Positions 1 to 8,237 of a stretch of 64,000 nt of DNA are shown here, piece by piece (position 1 is the first letter of the stretch; every line of letters starts with the position of its first letter). The notes under the pieces were generated by a model that saw only the letters and a list, made by a program, of their open reading frames with translations, was not told the origin of the DNA and made no database searches. Both the position numbers and the translations under genes were made by a program. This DNA comes from Hyphomicrobiales bacterium. GTDB taxonomy: Bacteria; Pseudomonadota; Alphaproteobacteria; Rhizobiales; Rhizobiaceae. The stretch lies in contig UBJR01000012.1 in assembly GCA_900465675.1 (NCBI GenBank), forward strand, positions 1 to 64,000, written 5' to 3'.

Positions 1-85
1 CTTGCAATTCCAGTAATAGTTAATAGAATTACGTCGCGTTTCTAAATTGCTTATTTTGTCTCATCTTTAAATAGCTGTGACATGA

Positions 86-1255
86 TGTGCGTCGCGGTAC
101 ATTCTATTTCCAAGTCCGACATGCTAGTAATTTCAATGGCTTCACTTTGGAGATTTTGGCATGTCGCTTTGCTATCAGCAGTTCACCATCGCCTATCGTC
201 GCCGTCTTTATCATCTCAGAGAGCGAAAGGTGCCAGTTGGCGAGATCGCCCGCCAGCTCGGACGTCATCGCTCAACGATCTATCGTGAGCTCAAGCGCAA
301 CACTTTTCACGATCGCGAGTTTCCCGAGTACACCGGCTACTTTGATACGATCGCCGATGACATCGCCAAGGAGCGGCGTCGAAGGCTGCGCAAGCTCAGG
401 CGGCACCCAAGATTGCGCGAGCTGGTAATTGACCGCCTGAAGGCCTATTGGTCCCCGGAGCAGATTGCCGGCCGTCTTGCCGAAGATGCCGCCAACCCGG
501 TTCGCATTTGCCCTGAGACCATTTATCGCTTTGTCTACTGCAAGGAGGATTATGGTCTGGGCCTCTATCGCTATCTGCCGGAGGCACGCCGCAAGCGTCG
601 ACCTCGAGGCTCTCGCCGACCGCGCGGCAACGTCTTCCCGGCCGATTGCAGGATATCTCAAAGGCCTGATTTTATTGGCAATCGGACCGAGTTCGGACAT
701 TGGGAAGGCGATCTGCTGATCTTCAAGCGGGAGCTTGGGCCGACCAATGTCACCTCACTGATTGAACGCGAGAGCCGCTATACGGTCATGCTCAAGAACA
801 ACAGTCGTCATTCGCGACCGATCATGGATAAGATCGTTCATGCTTTCTCGCCGTTGCCAGCGATGGCGCGGCGGAGCTTTACCTTCGATCGCGGCACGGA
901 GTTCAGCGGCTTCAGGGCTTTGGAGGAAGGCATCGGCGCAAGGAGCTGGTTCTGCGATCCCAGCGCGCCATGGCAGAAAGGCGCCGTTGAGAACACCAAC
1001 AAACGTATCCGACGCTTCATGCCTGTTGACACGGATCTTGCCAATGTCACCCAGCAACAGCTGACTGAGTTGGCGCATCATCTAAACTCACAGCCTCGCA
1101 AATGCCTCGGATACCGGACCCCCGCCGAAGCCTTTGCTGCCTATTTGCGCGAAGGTGGCTGATGCCCTACCCTCCAAGGCGGCCATGATGCACTTGGGTT
1201 AGCTTCCCCACGCCGGACGTGCTGCGCCTCTCGCGAGGAGTTCCCTCGAAGCACA
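86..1255. mobile_element. Possible extent of the IS30-type element
   Basis: A weak pair of inverted termini flanks the transposase: bases 86-104 and the reverse complement of 1237-1255 agree at about 14 of 19 positions, both beginning TGTGC. The implied length of about 1.17 kb fits IS30 elements. No clear target duplication was found, so the ends are tentative. Confidence 0.3.
161..1162 (+). CDS. IS30-family transposase
   Basis: This is a complete 333-residue DDE transposase that moves an IS30-type insertion sequence. The N-terminus (about residues 10-50) has the helix-turn-helix of the family, with VPVGEIARQLGRHRSTIYRE. The catalytic core shows D184 in GHWEGDLL, D243 in FDRGTEF and E277 in KGAVENTNKRIRRFMP. 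The last two are 33 residues apart plus one, the DD(33)E spacing of IS30. No frameshift or stop is present, so the enzyme may be active. The start is an ATG, and upstream DNA is distinctly AT-rich compared with the rest of the window. No passenger gene is seen. Confidence 0.93.
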   Translation: MSLCYQQFTIAYRRRLYHLRERKVPVGEIARQLGRHRSTIYRELKRNTFHDREFPEYTGYFDTIADDIAKERRRRLRKLRRHPRLRELVIDRLKAYWSPEQIAGRLAEDAANPVRICPETIYRFVYCKEDYGLGLYRYLPEARRKRRPRGSRRPRGNVFPADCRISQRPDFIGNRTEFGHWEGDLLIFKRELGPTNVTSLIERESRYTVMLKNNSRHSRPIMDKIVHAFSPLPAMARRSFTFDRGTEFSGFRALEEGIGARSWFCDPSAPWQKGAVENTNKRIRRFMPVDTDLANVTQQQLTELAHHLNSQPRKCLGYRTPAEAFAAYLREGG

Positions 1256-1390
1256 AAAGATGATGAACTAGACTGCCGTGGCCGACGGTCGGCTCCAGAA
1301 CGTTCGGCGTGCATTTGATGATCTCCTCGATTATAGATTGCCTCTGTCGCTACACGTCTGATCAAACACCGCCGGAAGTCAGGAACAGCT

Positions 1391-2527
1391 ATGAAGCAAG
1401 CTTCGATTGCCGCCACCGAAACACATCACGCGGCAATTCCGGCCTGGACCTGGGTGGCTCCGCTTCTTGCCTCGGTCCTATTGGCGCTGAAGTTTCTCCA
1501 TGTCGTGCCATCGGACGCGGCACTGGTGCTGGTTTTTGCGGCCGTCTTCCTTGGTGCTTCCGTCTTCAGCGCCGTCCATCACGCCGAGGTCCTGGCACTC
1601 AAGCTCGGCGAACCTTTCGGCTCGATCCTGCTGGCGATCGCCGTGACTGTCATTGAAGTTGCGCTGATCGTCTCCATCATGGCCTCAGGAGCAGAAGGCA
1701 GTGGTTCGGTTGCGCGTGATACGGTATTTGCGGCCGTGATGATCGTGCTCAACGGCGTTGTCGGGCTTTGCCTGATCGTGGGCGGCCGGCGGCACTTCGA
1801 GCAGACGTTCCAGCTTCAGGGCGCGTCGTCTGCCCTGGCCGTGCTCGGCACCCTCGCCGCGCTGGCGCTGATCCTGCCGAACCACACGCTGACAGTCCTT
1901 GGGCCGTCATACTCGCCGCTGCAAGCAATGTTCGTCGGGTTGGTTTCCCTGATGCTTTGGGCCGTCTTCGTCTTCGTGCAGACCGTCAAGCATCGCGCCT
2001 ATTTCCTGGATGCGCCAGCTGACAATGTGGAAAGCGATAGCGCGGTGGCAGAGCACCACGCGAAGCCATCCGACCGGGAATCGCTGGCATGCCTCGGTCT
2101 CCTGCTGGTATCTCTCGCCGCCGTCGTCCTGCTTGCCAAGACCCTTTCCCCCTCTCTCGACAGGGCGATCGATCTGGCAGGCCTGCCCCACACCTTCGTC
2201 GGCGTGGTGATCGCCGCGATCGTGCTTTTGCCGGAAGGCATTGCGGCGGCGAAGTCCGCGCTGAAGAACCAGCTTCAAAACAGCATCAACCTCGCTCTCG
2301 GATCGGCGATTGCGAGTATCGGCCTCACCATCCCGGCCGTCGCCGTCGTCTCGCTCGTTCTCGATCAGCAACTGTCGCTGGGGATCTCAGCAGCAAACAC
2401 GACGCTGTTGGTGCTGACCCTCTTCGTCAGCACCCTGACTTTGGGCACCGGCAGGACGACGGTGCTGCAGGGCGCGATCCATCTGGTGATATTTGCGGTG
2501 TTTCTGCTGGTTTCAGCAATCCCCTAA
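1391..2527 (+). CDS. chaA: ChaA-type calcium/sodium:proton antiporter
   Basis: An inner-membrane cation/proton exchanger of the CaCA superfamily, 378 residues (E. coli ChaA is close in length). It has about eleven hydrophobic segments. Both alpha repeats are visible: one near residues 65-100 with HHAEVLALKLGEPFGSILLA, and a second around 280-310 with LLPEGIAAAKSALKNQLQNS, each carrying an acidic residue in a transmembrane context. ChaA exports Ca2+, Na+ or K+ in exchange for protons, mainly at alkaline pH. It stands alone, 229 bases after the transposase gene, which itself has not disrupted it. The exact ion cannot be read from sequence. Confidence 0.88.
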   Translation: MKQASIAATETHHAAIPAWTWVAPLLASVLLALKFLHVVPSDAALVLVFAAVFLGASVFSAVHHAEVLALKLGEPFGSILLAIAVTVIEVALIVSIMASGAEGSGSVARDTVFAAVMIVLNGVVGLCLIVGGRRHFEQTFQLQGASSALAVLGTLAALALILPNHTLTVLGPSYSPLQAMFVGLVSLMLWAVFVFVQTVKHRAYFLDAPADNVESDSAVAEHHAKPSDRESLACLGLLLVSLAAVVLLAKTLSPSLDRAIDLAGLPHTFVGVVIAAIVLLPEGIAAAKSALKNQLQNSINLALGSAIASIGLTIPAVAVVSLVLDQQLSLGISAANTTLLVLTLFVSTLTLGTGRTTVLQGAIHLVIFAVFLLVSAIP

Positions 2528-2558
2528 GGACGCCTTCGCGCATGCCGAACTGTGACCG

Positions 2559-3260
2559 TCAGAACCGCTCGACCCATGGCCTGACTTCGATCTCCCATGA
2601 CCAGGCGCTTCGATGCTGGCGCAAGAGATCGATGTAGGTTTGTGCGATTGCGTCAGGGTCGAGCGTGCTATCCGGCGCTTCCGCGGGATCGCCGCGAAGC
2701 TCGCTCCGGACACCCCCGTCAACCACCACATGGGCGACATGAATTCCCTTCGGAGCCAGTTCTCTCGCAGCACTTTGTGCCAGCCCGCGCAGCGCGAATT
2801 TCCCCATGGCGAACGGTGCCGAGTTGGCGAAGCCCTTTACGCCGGCCGTAGCACCCGTCAGCAGGATCGCGCCCTTGCCGGCCGCAAGCATGCGCCTGGC
2901 GGCTTGCTGTACCGAGTAGAATGCACCCAACGCGGAAACGGCCACTGCCCTTTCGACCTCCGAGGGATCAAGATCGGTGAGTGGTCCGCGCACGCGGCCG
3001 CTAGCGTTATAGATGACGACCTCAGGCGGTCCGATATGCGCGTCCGTTTGCGCGAAAAGTCTCTCGACCTGGCTCGGGTCGCTGGCGTCGACCTCAAGAG
3101 CGATGGCACCGGTCTGCTCTGCCAGCGATTTGAGTTTGCCGGTGTCGCGAGCAGCGATGGCAACGGAGAGGCCTGCCAAGCGAAAGCTTCTCGTCAGTGA
3201 GGCGCTGATGCCTGGGCCCGCTCCGATGATGAGCGCGCTGCGATAGGGAATGGTCGACAT
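2559..3260 (-). CDS. Atypical SDR-family oxidoreductase
   Basis: A 233-residue Rossmann-fold short-chain dehydrogenase/reductase. The dinucleotide-binding glycine motif GAGPGIS is at residues 13-19 and the NAS motif (YNASG) at about 84-88. The catalytic YxxxK motif reads FAMGK: Phe150 replaces the tyrosine while Lys154 is kept, and the usual catalytic serine site lies in LLTGATAG without a serine. The protein therefore has the fold and probably binds NAD(P)H, but standard SDR chemistry is doubtful. The ATG start has a good ribosome site (GGAGAAGAG). It is convergent with the ChaA gene and downstream of, but not obviously coupled to, the hydrolase pair. Confidence 0.85.
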   Translation of the reverse strand: MSTIPYRSALIIGAGPGISASLTRSFRLAGLSVAIAARDTGKLKSLAEQTGAIALEVDASDPSQVERLFAQTDAHIGPPEVVIYNASGRVRGPLTDLDPSEVERAVAVSALGAFYSVQQAARRMLAAGKGAILLTGATAGVKGFANSAPFAMGKFALRGLAQSAARELAPKGIHVAHVVVDGGVRSELRGDPAEAPDSTLDPDAIAQTYIDLLRQHRSAWSWEIEVRPWVERF

Positions 3261-3430
3261 GTCTCTTCTCCGATGTGGCCGCTGAAGATACAGATCGGAT
3301 CGATGCTGCCGCCACGCAATGGCGGGAAAGCAGGAACTGGTTCGGAGGGTGTGATTTTTTCTTGATGCCGCTATGCGGCTTCAAAACCGGATCCATCCAG
3401 ACTTCGGCAATGACTAGCGGTCGGGCAGCC

Positions 3431-4615
3431 TCATAGCCCCTCGCCTAGGGCGTCACACGCGATTTTTACGACGAGTTCGGCGCCGACTCTCAAGGCAGTC
3501 TCATCAATCTTGAACTGCGGGTGATGAAGGGGATAGATACAGCCCTCCGCCTCATTGCGGATGCCAAGCCTGAAGTAGACTGAGGGCCGTTTCTCGCTGT
3601 AGAAGCCGAAGTCATCGGCGGCTGTCCATCCGGCCGCCGCAACCGCAGTTCCGGCACCGAACAGGGTGTCCGCCGCCAATGCGACAACGCGGGCCAGTGC
3701 CGGATCGTTGACGACAGGTGGCTCGCCCTCGACAAGGCTGAATTCGACCGTTGCCCTATGCGCGAGCGCAAGACCCTTCAATATGTCCTGGACACGTTCG
3801 CGGGCGCGGAGACGCGTCGCCGGGCTGCCGCTGCGGATGGTTCCCTTCAAGCGGACGGTATCGGCAACGACATTGTAGGAACCGCCGCCTTCGATGCTGG
3901 TCACGGAGATGACCAAAGGATCGTAGGCATCCCGCTCCCTCGAAACGATTTTTTGCAGTTCCGAGACCATGGCGCATGCCACGGCAATGGCATCAACGCC
4001 TTCCTCCGGCTTGGCCGCATGTGCCGACGAGCCGCGGATCACGGCATCGAAAATGTCGCTGGCAAGCGTAAAGGGGCCGCCGGCGACGGCAATCTTGCCT
4101 GCCTGCGTGTAGGGATCGACATGAATACCGATCGCCGCGTCAATATCGTCGAGGAGCCCTTCTTCTACGATGCGGCGGCCGCCGAGAGGCTCGGCCTCCT
4201 CTGCGGGCTGGAATATGAAGCGGACCGTTCCGGCAAAGGTGTCGCGATGCCGGTGAAGATGCGTTGCCGCAGCCAACACCATAGCCGCATGCGCATCATG
4301 GCCGCATGCATGCATGACGCCCTTCACGGTCGAAGAGAATGCAACGCCGGAGTGTTCCTCGATCGGCAAGGCGTCGATATCAGCGCGAACGGCAACCTTC
4401 CGGTTGGAAAAGCCGGCTGTTCCCTCGATATCGACCGCAAGCCCGAAGCCCGCAACATCGCGGACTGCTGTCAATCCTCCGGTCTCCAGCTGGCCGCGCA
4501 GATAGGCTTGCGTCCGGCTCTCCTTATTTGACAGCTCGGGATGGGCATGCAGGTGTCTTCGCACCTCCAGCATGTGCTTGATCTGGCCCGGCGACAGAGT
4601 GTCAGGTCTTGGCAT
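3431..4615 (-). CDS. M20-family amidohydrolase (HipO/AmaB-like)
   Basis: A 394-residue metal-dependent aminoacylase/amidohydrolase that removes acyl groups from amino-acid-like substrates. Metal and catalytic motifs are present: HACGHDAHAAM near residue 100, FQPAEEAE, GIHVDP and HHPQFKID near the C-terminus. I place the start at the ATG at 4615, preceded by AGAGAG; an in-frame GTG at 4648 would add eleven residues. With the ATG the gene overlaps the end of the upstream M24 gene by 14 bases, which implies translational coupling. A two-step breakdown of one substrate by the pair is an inference. Confidence 0.87.
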   Translation of the reverse strand: MPRPDTLSPGQIKHMLEVRRHLHAHPELSNKESRTQAYLRGQLETGGLTAVRDVAGFGLAVDIEGTAGFSNRKVAVRADIDALPIEEHSGVAFSSTVKGVMHACGHDAHAAMVLAAATHLHRHRDTFAGTVRFIFQPAEEAEPLGGRRIVEEGLLDDIDAAIGIHVDPYTQAGKIAVAGGPFTLASDIFDAVIRGSSAHAAKPEEGVDAIAVACAMVSELQKIVSRERDAYDPLVISVTSIEGGGSYNVVADTVRLKGTIRSGSPATRLRARERVQDILKGLALAHRATVEFSLVEGEPPVVNDPALARVVALAADTLFGAGTAVAAAGWTAADDFGFYSEKRPSVYFRLGIRNEAEGCIYPLHHPQFKIDETALRVGAELVVKIACDALGEGL

Positions 4616-5783
4616 GGATCTCTCTAGGAAAATTGGTGAGGGTTTCACAACCGGTCTCCGTCACCAGAATGGTTTCGCTCACCTCTATGCCCCACCCGTC
4701 CATCCACATGCCCAGGATCGAATGCAGGACATTGCCCGGCTGCAGGACCGACTTGTCTCCAGGACGCAGGCTGATCGTGTGCTCACCCCAGTCGGGCGGA
4801 TAGGCAACGCCGATCGAGTATCCGATCCGGGATTCCTTCTTGAGCCCATGGCGCTCGATCACTTTGCGCCATGCGAGTTCCACACCCTCGGCAAGCACAC
4901 CCGGCCTGATCGCCGAGAGCACAGCCTCCATTCCCTCAAGAACGGCGTTGGCGGTGTTGGTGACTTGTTGCGGTGCTTTCCCCAACTGCATCGTCCGCGC
5001 CAAACCGGACGTGTACCGGCGGCAGACGCCGGCGAGTTCGAGAGCGATCGTCTCGTTTGCGCCAAAGCGGCGGTTGCTCCACATGATGTGAGGGGCCGAG
5101 GCGTTTTCACCCGCGAGAATGGTGGGCGGCAATGCGGTGATGTCTCCGGCAAAGTCGGGACTTCCAGCGATCTGCGCGGCCTGGATCTTCGCGATGGCAT
5201 CGCATTCACGAACGCCTGGCGCGATAATGTCATAGGCGGTTGAAACCGCTGCCTCTGCGAGCCGGGATGCCTTGCGGAGATAGTCGATCTCGGCCGGGCT
5301 CTTCACCGACCTTATCCAATTGACCAACAGATCAGCGTCAACGAATGTTGCATTCGGGAGTCCTGCGGTCAGGCGGGCATGTGCCTTGGGTGAGTAATAG
5401 TAGGCTTCGAGCTCGATGCCGATCCGCCGGCTGCCCCATCCCTTCGCAGTGATCCACTGCGCGATCCAATCCATCGGGTGACGATCGGATTGCTGTACGT
5501 AGCCCTCGGGAAATCCGACGATGTTGTCCGGGCGCATCCACGCCGTCAGCAAGCCGCCGGCCGCATCCATGGCACGGCCGAGCCAGACCGGCTCCGCGCT
5601 TTCCTCGATCGGCAGCAAGACGGTCTGTGGGGTATAGAAGGACCAGCCGTCGTAGCCCGTAATATAGTGCTGGTTGGCGACGTCGTTGATCACAAGAAGC
5701 TGGAGATCGCGCCTGCCCATCTCCGCACGTATCCGGCCGAGACGCTCCTGGTATTCGCGTCTGTCAAACGGCAGCTCGATCAT
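4602..5783 (-). CDS. M24-family hydrolase, creatinase/DoeA-like
   Basis: A 393-residue pita-bread-fold protein. The N-terminal block NQHYITGYDGWSFYTPQ and the later RHPMDWIAQW resemble ectoine hydrolase (DoeA/EutD) and creatinase-type members of M24. The places where metallo-peptidases have two aspartate ligands read LELAGVCRRYTSGLARTM, with no Asp pair, so it probably works without metal like creatinase. The start ATG has GAGGGG before it. It forms an overlapping pair with the M20 amidohydrolase. No other ectoine genes are nearby, so the substrate is open: ectoine, a creatine-like compound, or an Xaa-Pro dipeptide. Confidence 0.8.
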   Translation of the reverse strand: MIELPFDRREYQERLGRIRAEMGRRDLQLLVINDVANQHYITGYDGWSFYTPQTVLLPIEESAEPVWLGRAMDAAGGLLTAWMRPDNIVGFPEGYVQQSDRHPMDWIAQWITAKGWGSRRIGIELEAYYYSPKAHARLTAGLPNATFVDADLLVNWIRSVKSPAEIDYLRKASRLAEAAVSTAYDIIAPGVRECDAIAKIQAAQIAGSPDFAGDITALPPTILAGENASAPHIMWSNRRFGANETIALELAGVCRRYTSGLARTMQLGKAPQQVTNTANAVLEGMEAVLSAIRPGVLAEGVELAWRKVIERHGLKKESRIGYSIGVAYPPDWGEHTISLRPGDKSVLQPGNVLHSILGMWMDGWGIEVSETILVTETGCETLTNFPREIHAKT

Positions 5784-6116
5784 TCTTGCCCCTCACCTAC
5801 ATGTACTCTGATCAAAGGGTTTCATGTCGCGCAACCCGGCGCAACATGCCCTTAAGTACCGAGTGTGGCATCACCTCCGCACATTTTTGGTCTAAAGTTT
5901 CCCCCCTCGCTAGACGATTTCTCTCTTTGCCAAGTTGAGCGAAGCCTTGGCCCGAGCCATCATCGGTGGCATTGCTGCCATCGATGCGGAAGCGCAGAGC
6001 GACGATCTTTTACCGTTTCAGTTCGCGAGGGCGCACTGAACAGTGCGGCGCTAGATAATCAAACGGGCGTTGAGCCGAGAAGCCAACCGGAGGACCCGGT
6101 TGGCTTTGTTCTTTGA
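5784..6116. other. Intergenic region with a possible decayed coding remnant
   Basis: This 333-base gap separates two minus-strand genes. On the plus strand, bases 5929-6040 read as an open frame ending in TGA with alanine-rich, high-GC-third-position codons (it includes SEALARAIIGGIAAIDAEA), resembling the tail of a real protein. It has no credible start because a TAG lies at 5911-5913. It may be the 3' remnant of a deleted gene. The 3' side holds the terminator described separately. Confidence 0.35.
6080..6106 (-). terminator. Terminator-like stem-loop after the aldehyde dehydrogenase gene
   Basis: A perfect 11-bp inverted repeat (AAGCCAACCGG and CCGGTTGGCTT) with a 5-base loop starts ten bases past the stop codon of the minus-strand gene. 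The T-rich stretch is better on the plus strand side (TGTTCTTT), so termination in the minus direction may be weak or Rho-assisted. Confidence 0.6.
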
Positions 6117-7478
6117 TCAAGCACCTTTCCAGACGAGTTTGGCATTGGCGAGCTCACGCGCGCCGAGACCGCCAAGCTCCCGGCCGAAGCCCGAGCCCTT
6201 GATGCCGCCGAAGGGCGCGCGGGGATCGGAACGGACGAAATCGTTGATAAAGACGGCTCCAGCCTCGATGCGGGAGGCGACGCGTTCGGCGCGTTCCGGA
6301 TTGCTGCTCCACACGGCAGCGCCGAGGCCGTATTCCGTATCATTTGCCAGTGCCACGGCCTCGTCTTCATCCTTGAAAGTGAAGAGCATTGCGACGGGGC
6401 CGAAAAACTCCTCGCGTGCCACCGCCGCATCGCGGGGCAATCCGGCAATCACCGTCGGCTCGTAGAAATAGCCGTCGCCGGGGATCGATTTGCCACCGGT
6501 CAGAACGCGCGCGCCTGCCTTCACGGCGTCATCGACCTGACGCTGGACATTGTCTCGGATATCGGCTCGGGCCAGCGGACCGAGCTTTGTTTCCGCCTTC
6601 ATCGGATCACCGACCGGAATGCGCTTGACGGCATCGACAAAGGCTGCGGCGAAGCGCTCGGCAATCGGCGCGTGGACGAAAATCCGCTTGGCGGCGATGC
6701 AGCTCTGCGCGTTGTTCGAATAGCGCGAGACCACTGCCATCTGCACCGCTTTATCGAAATCGGCATCGTCGAAGACGACGAAGGGATCCGAGCCGCCGAG
6801 TTCCAGCACCACTTTCTTGCCGAGAGAACCCGCCTGCTCCGCAACCGTGCGGCCCGCAGCCGTGCTGCCCGTCACCGTGACGGCGGCGATGCGTGGATCG
6901 GCAATGACGGCAGGAGCACGTTTGCGATCGATCACGAGATTGGAATAGAGCCCCTGCGGCGCGCCGGCATCGAGGATCAGCTTCTCGATCGCCGCCGCCG
7001 ATCCCTGGACCGTTTCGGCATGCTTGACGATCACGGTGTTGCCGATGAGGGCGGCCGGGATGAAGAAGCGCAGCACCTGCCAGAAGGGAAGATTCCACGG
7101 CATGATCCCGAAAATCGGCCCGATCGATTGATAGACGATCTTGGCGGGCGTTCCGGGGATCGGCTCGTCGGCGATATAGGCCAATCCGTCACCGGCGAAG
7201 TGCCGGGCGCCGAAAGCCGATTTCTTGATTTCGCCCTGTGCTTCGGCGAATGGCTTGCCCATCTCCGAAACGATCAGCGCGGCATATTCGTCGACACGCG
7301 CCTCCAGCAGATCCGCAAGGCGGTTCAGAAAAGCAGCGCGCTCGCTGAGCGGTGCGGCGGACCAGGTCTTCCAGGTCTTGTGCGACTGATCGAGGATCCG
7401 TTCGACCTCGGCTCCGGTGTGTTCTTCGTAGCGGCCGATCAATTGTCCATCGGTTGGATTGTAGGAAAGGAAGCCCAT
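6117..7478 (-). CDS. NAD(P)-dependent aldehyde dehydrogenase, short succinate-semialdehyde type (Sad/YneI-like)
   Basis: A 453-residue soluble aldehyde dehydrogenase. The catalytic glutamate is in LELGGSDPFVV and the nucleophilic cysteine in NNAQSCIAAKR; the cofactor Lys is in VIVKHAE. Length and motifs match the shorter Sad/YneI branch rather than GabD. The start is an ATG behind AAGAGGAGA. It lies downstream of the copper amine oxidase and DUF2182-like genes on the same strand. Amine oxidase releases an aldehyde that this enzyme could oxidise to the acid, so it is the likely second catabolic step of the island. The precise aldehyde is not determined. Confidence 0.88.
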   Translation of the reverse strand: MGFLSYNPTDGQLIGRYEEHTGAEVERILDQSHKTWKTWSAAPLSERAAFLNRLADLLEARVDEYAALIVSEMGKPFAEAQGEIKKSAFGARHFAGDGLAYIADEPIPGTPAKIVYQSIGPIFGIMPWNLPFWQVLRFFIPAALIGNTVIVKHAETVQGSAAAIEKLILDAGAPQGLYSNLVIDRKRAPAVIADPRIAAVTVTGSTAAGRTVAEQAGSLGKKVVLELGGSDPFVVFDDADFDKAVQMAVVSRYSNNAQSCIAAKRIFVHAPIAERFAAAFVDAVKRIPVGDPMKAETKLGPLARADIRDNVQRQVDDAVKAGARVLTGGKSIPGDGYFYEPTVIAGLPRDAAVAREEFFGPVAMLFTFKDEDEAVALANDTEYGLGAAVWSSNPERAERVASRIEAGAVFINDFVRSDPRAPFGGIKGSGFGRELGGLGARELANAKLVWKGA

Positions 7479-7526
7479 CTAAATCTCCTCTTGTTTTAGC
7501 AGGCAGGCATCGAAGTGCAGGAAGCG

Positions 7527-8198
7527 TCAGCTGCTTCCCTGCAGCAGAGAAAAACTGGCGGCGAGACCGAGCGTCAGGCCACCAAGAACGGCAAATTCGC
7601 GCCGCCACGGAACGAGGCTCTCCAGCACCATCCAACCGGAAATTACCGCCATCCAGATCATGTTGGAGACCCCTCCAGCGAATTGCGGCAGAACCATGCT
7701 GGCGCAGCAGGCGGCACGGCAGAGCACCTCCCTGCCCTGTTCATTCCGGCCTCGGATCAACACCAGGACGGCGGCGGCAAACATGGCGGGGGCAAAAAGC
7801 GGCGCAGCGAAACGGCCATCGCTATCGACGAGCCCGACCGGGCGCATCAGCCACTCGGCCAGGGCGCCGGTAATGGCTGCGGCAAGAAGCATCGATACCG
7901 GTTGTGACGCTGCCTTGCAGCTCAGACGAAACAGCCCGCGCGACAGGAGCAGCGACGGAGCGGCCATCGCCGTCATCATGACGAGCCAGGATGCGATTGC
8001 CTGCACTAATCCGAGGGGCGCCGTGGTGGACACGCCAGCTGACCGGCAGATAACATCGCCGACCGCCTGTGGAGCGCAGTAGAGCGCAAGCCACGCCGCG
8101 AGACCGACCGCCAGCATGCCGCAATCGGTGGCACCGCTGCTGATATTCCGTCGTGCTATCGCCGTGACCATGCCCTTGTCCCAAAGCTTCATCATCAA
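7527..8198 (-). CDS. DUF2182-like polytopic membrane protein
   Basis: A 223-residue inner-membrane protein with five or six hydrophobic segments. Two DUF2182 hallmarks are recognisable: a WxxMxxAMxxP stretch (SWLVMMTAMAAPSLL, about residues 69-83) and a late block with two adjacent cysteines followed by GGVSNMIWMAVISGWMVLE. A further cysteine precedes the pair (LCRAACC). The family is described only as a predicted metal-binding integral membrane protein. Here it sits 39 bases after the copper amine oxidase gene and before the aldehyde dehydrogenase, so a role in copper handling or maturation of the oxidase is a reasonable inference. No good ribosome site precedes the ATG. Confidence 0.65.
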   Translation of the reverse strand: MMMKLWDKGMVTAIARRNISSGATDCGMLAVGLAAWLALYCAPQAVGDVICRSAGVSTTAPLGLVQAIASWLVMMTAMAAPSLLLSRGLFRLSCKAASQPVSMLLAAAITGALAEWLMRPVGLVDSDGRFAAPLFAPAMFAAAVLVLIRGRNEQGREVLCRAACCASMVLPQFAGGVSNMIWMAVISGWMVLESLVPWRREFAVLGGLTLGLAASFSLLQGSS

Positions 8199-8237
8199 GT
8201 GACCGGTGGCGGTTCGCCACCGGTCACTGTCCTCAGA

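Noticed and set aside
4602..5783. Naming the M24 gene doeA (ectoine hydrolase)
   Set aside because: The N-terminal motifs fit, but no DoeB-type deacetylase or other ectoine genes are present, so a specific name is not justified.
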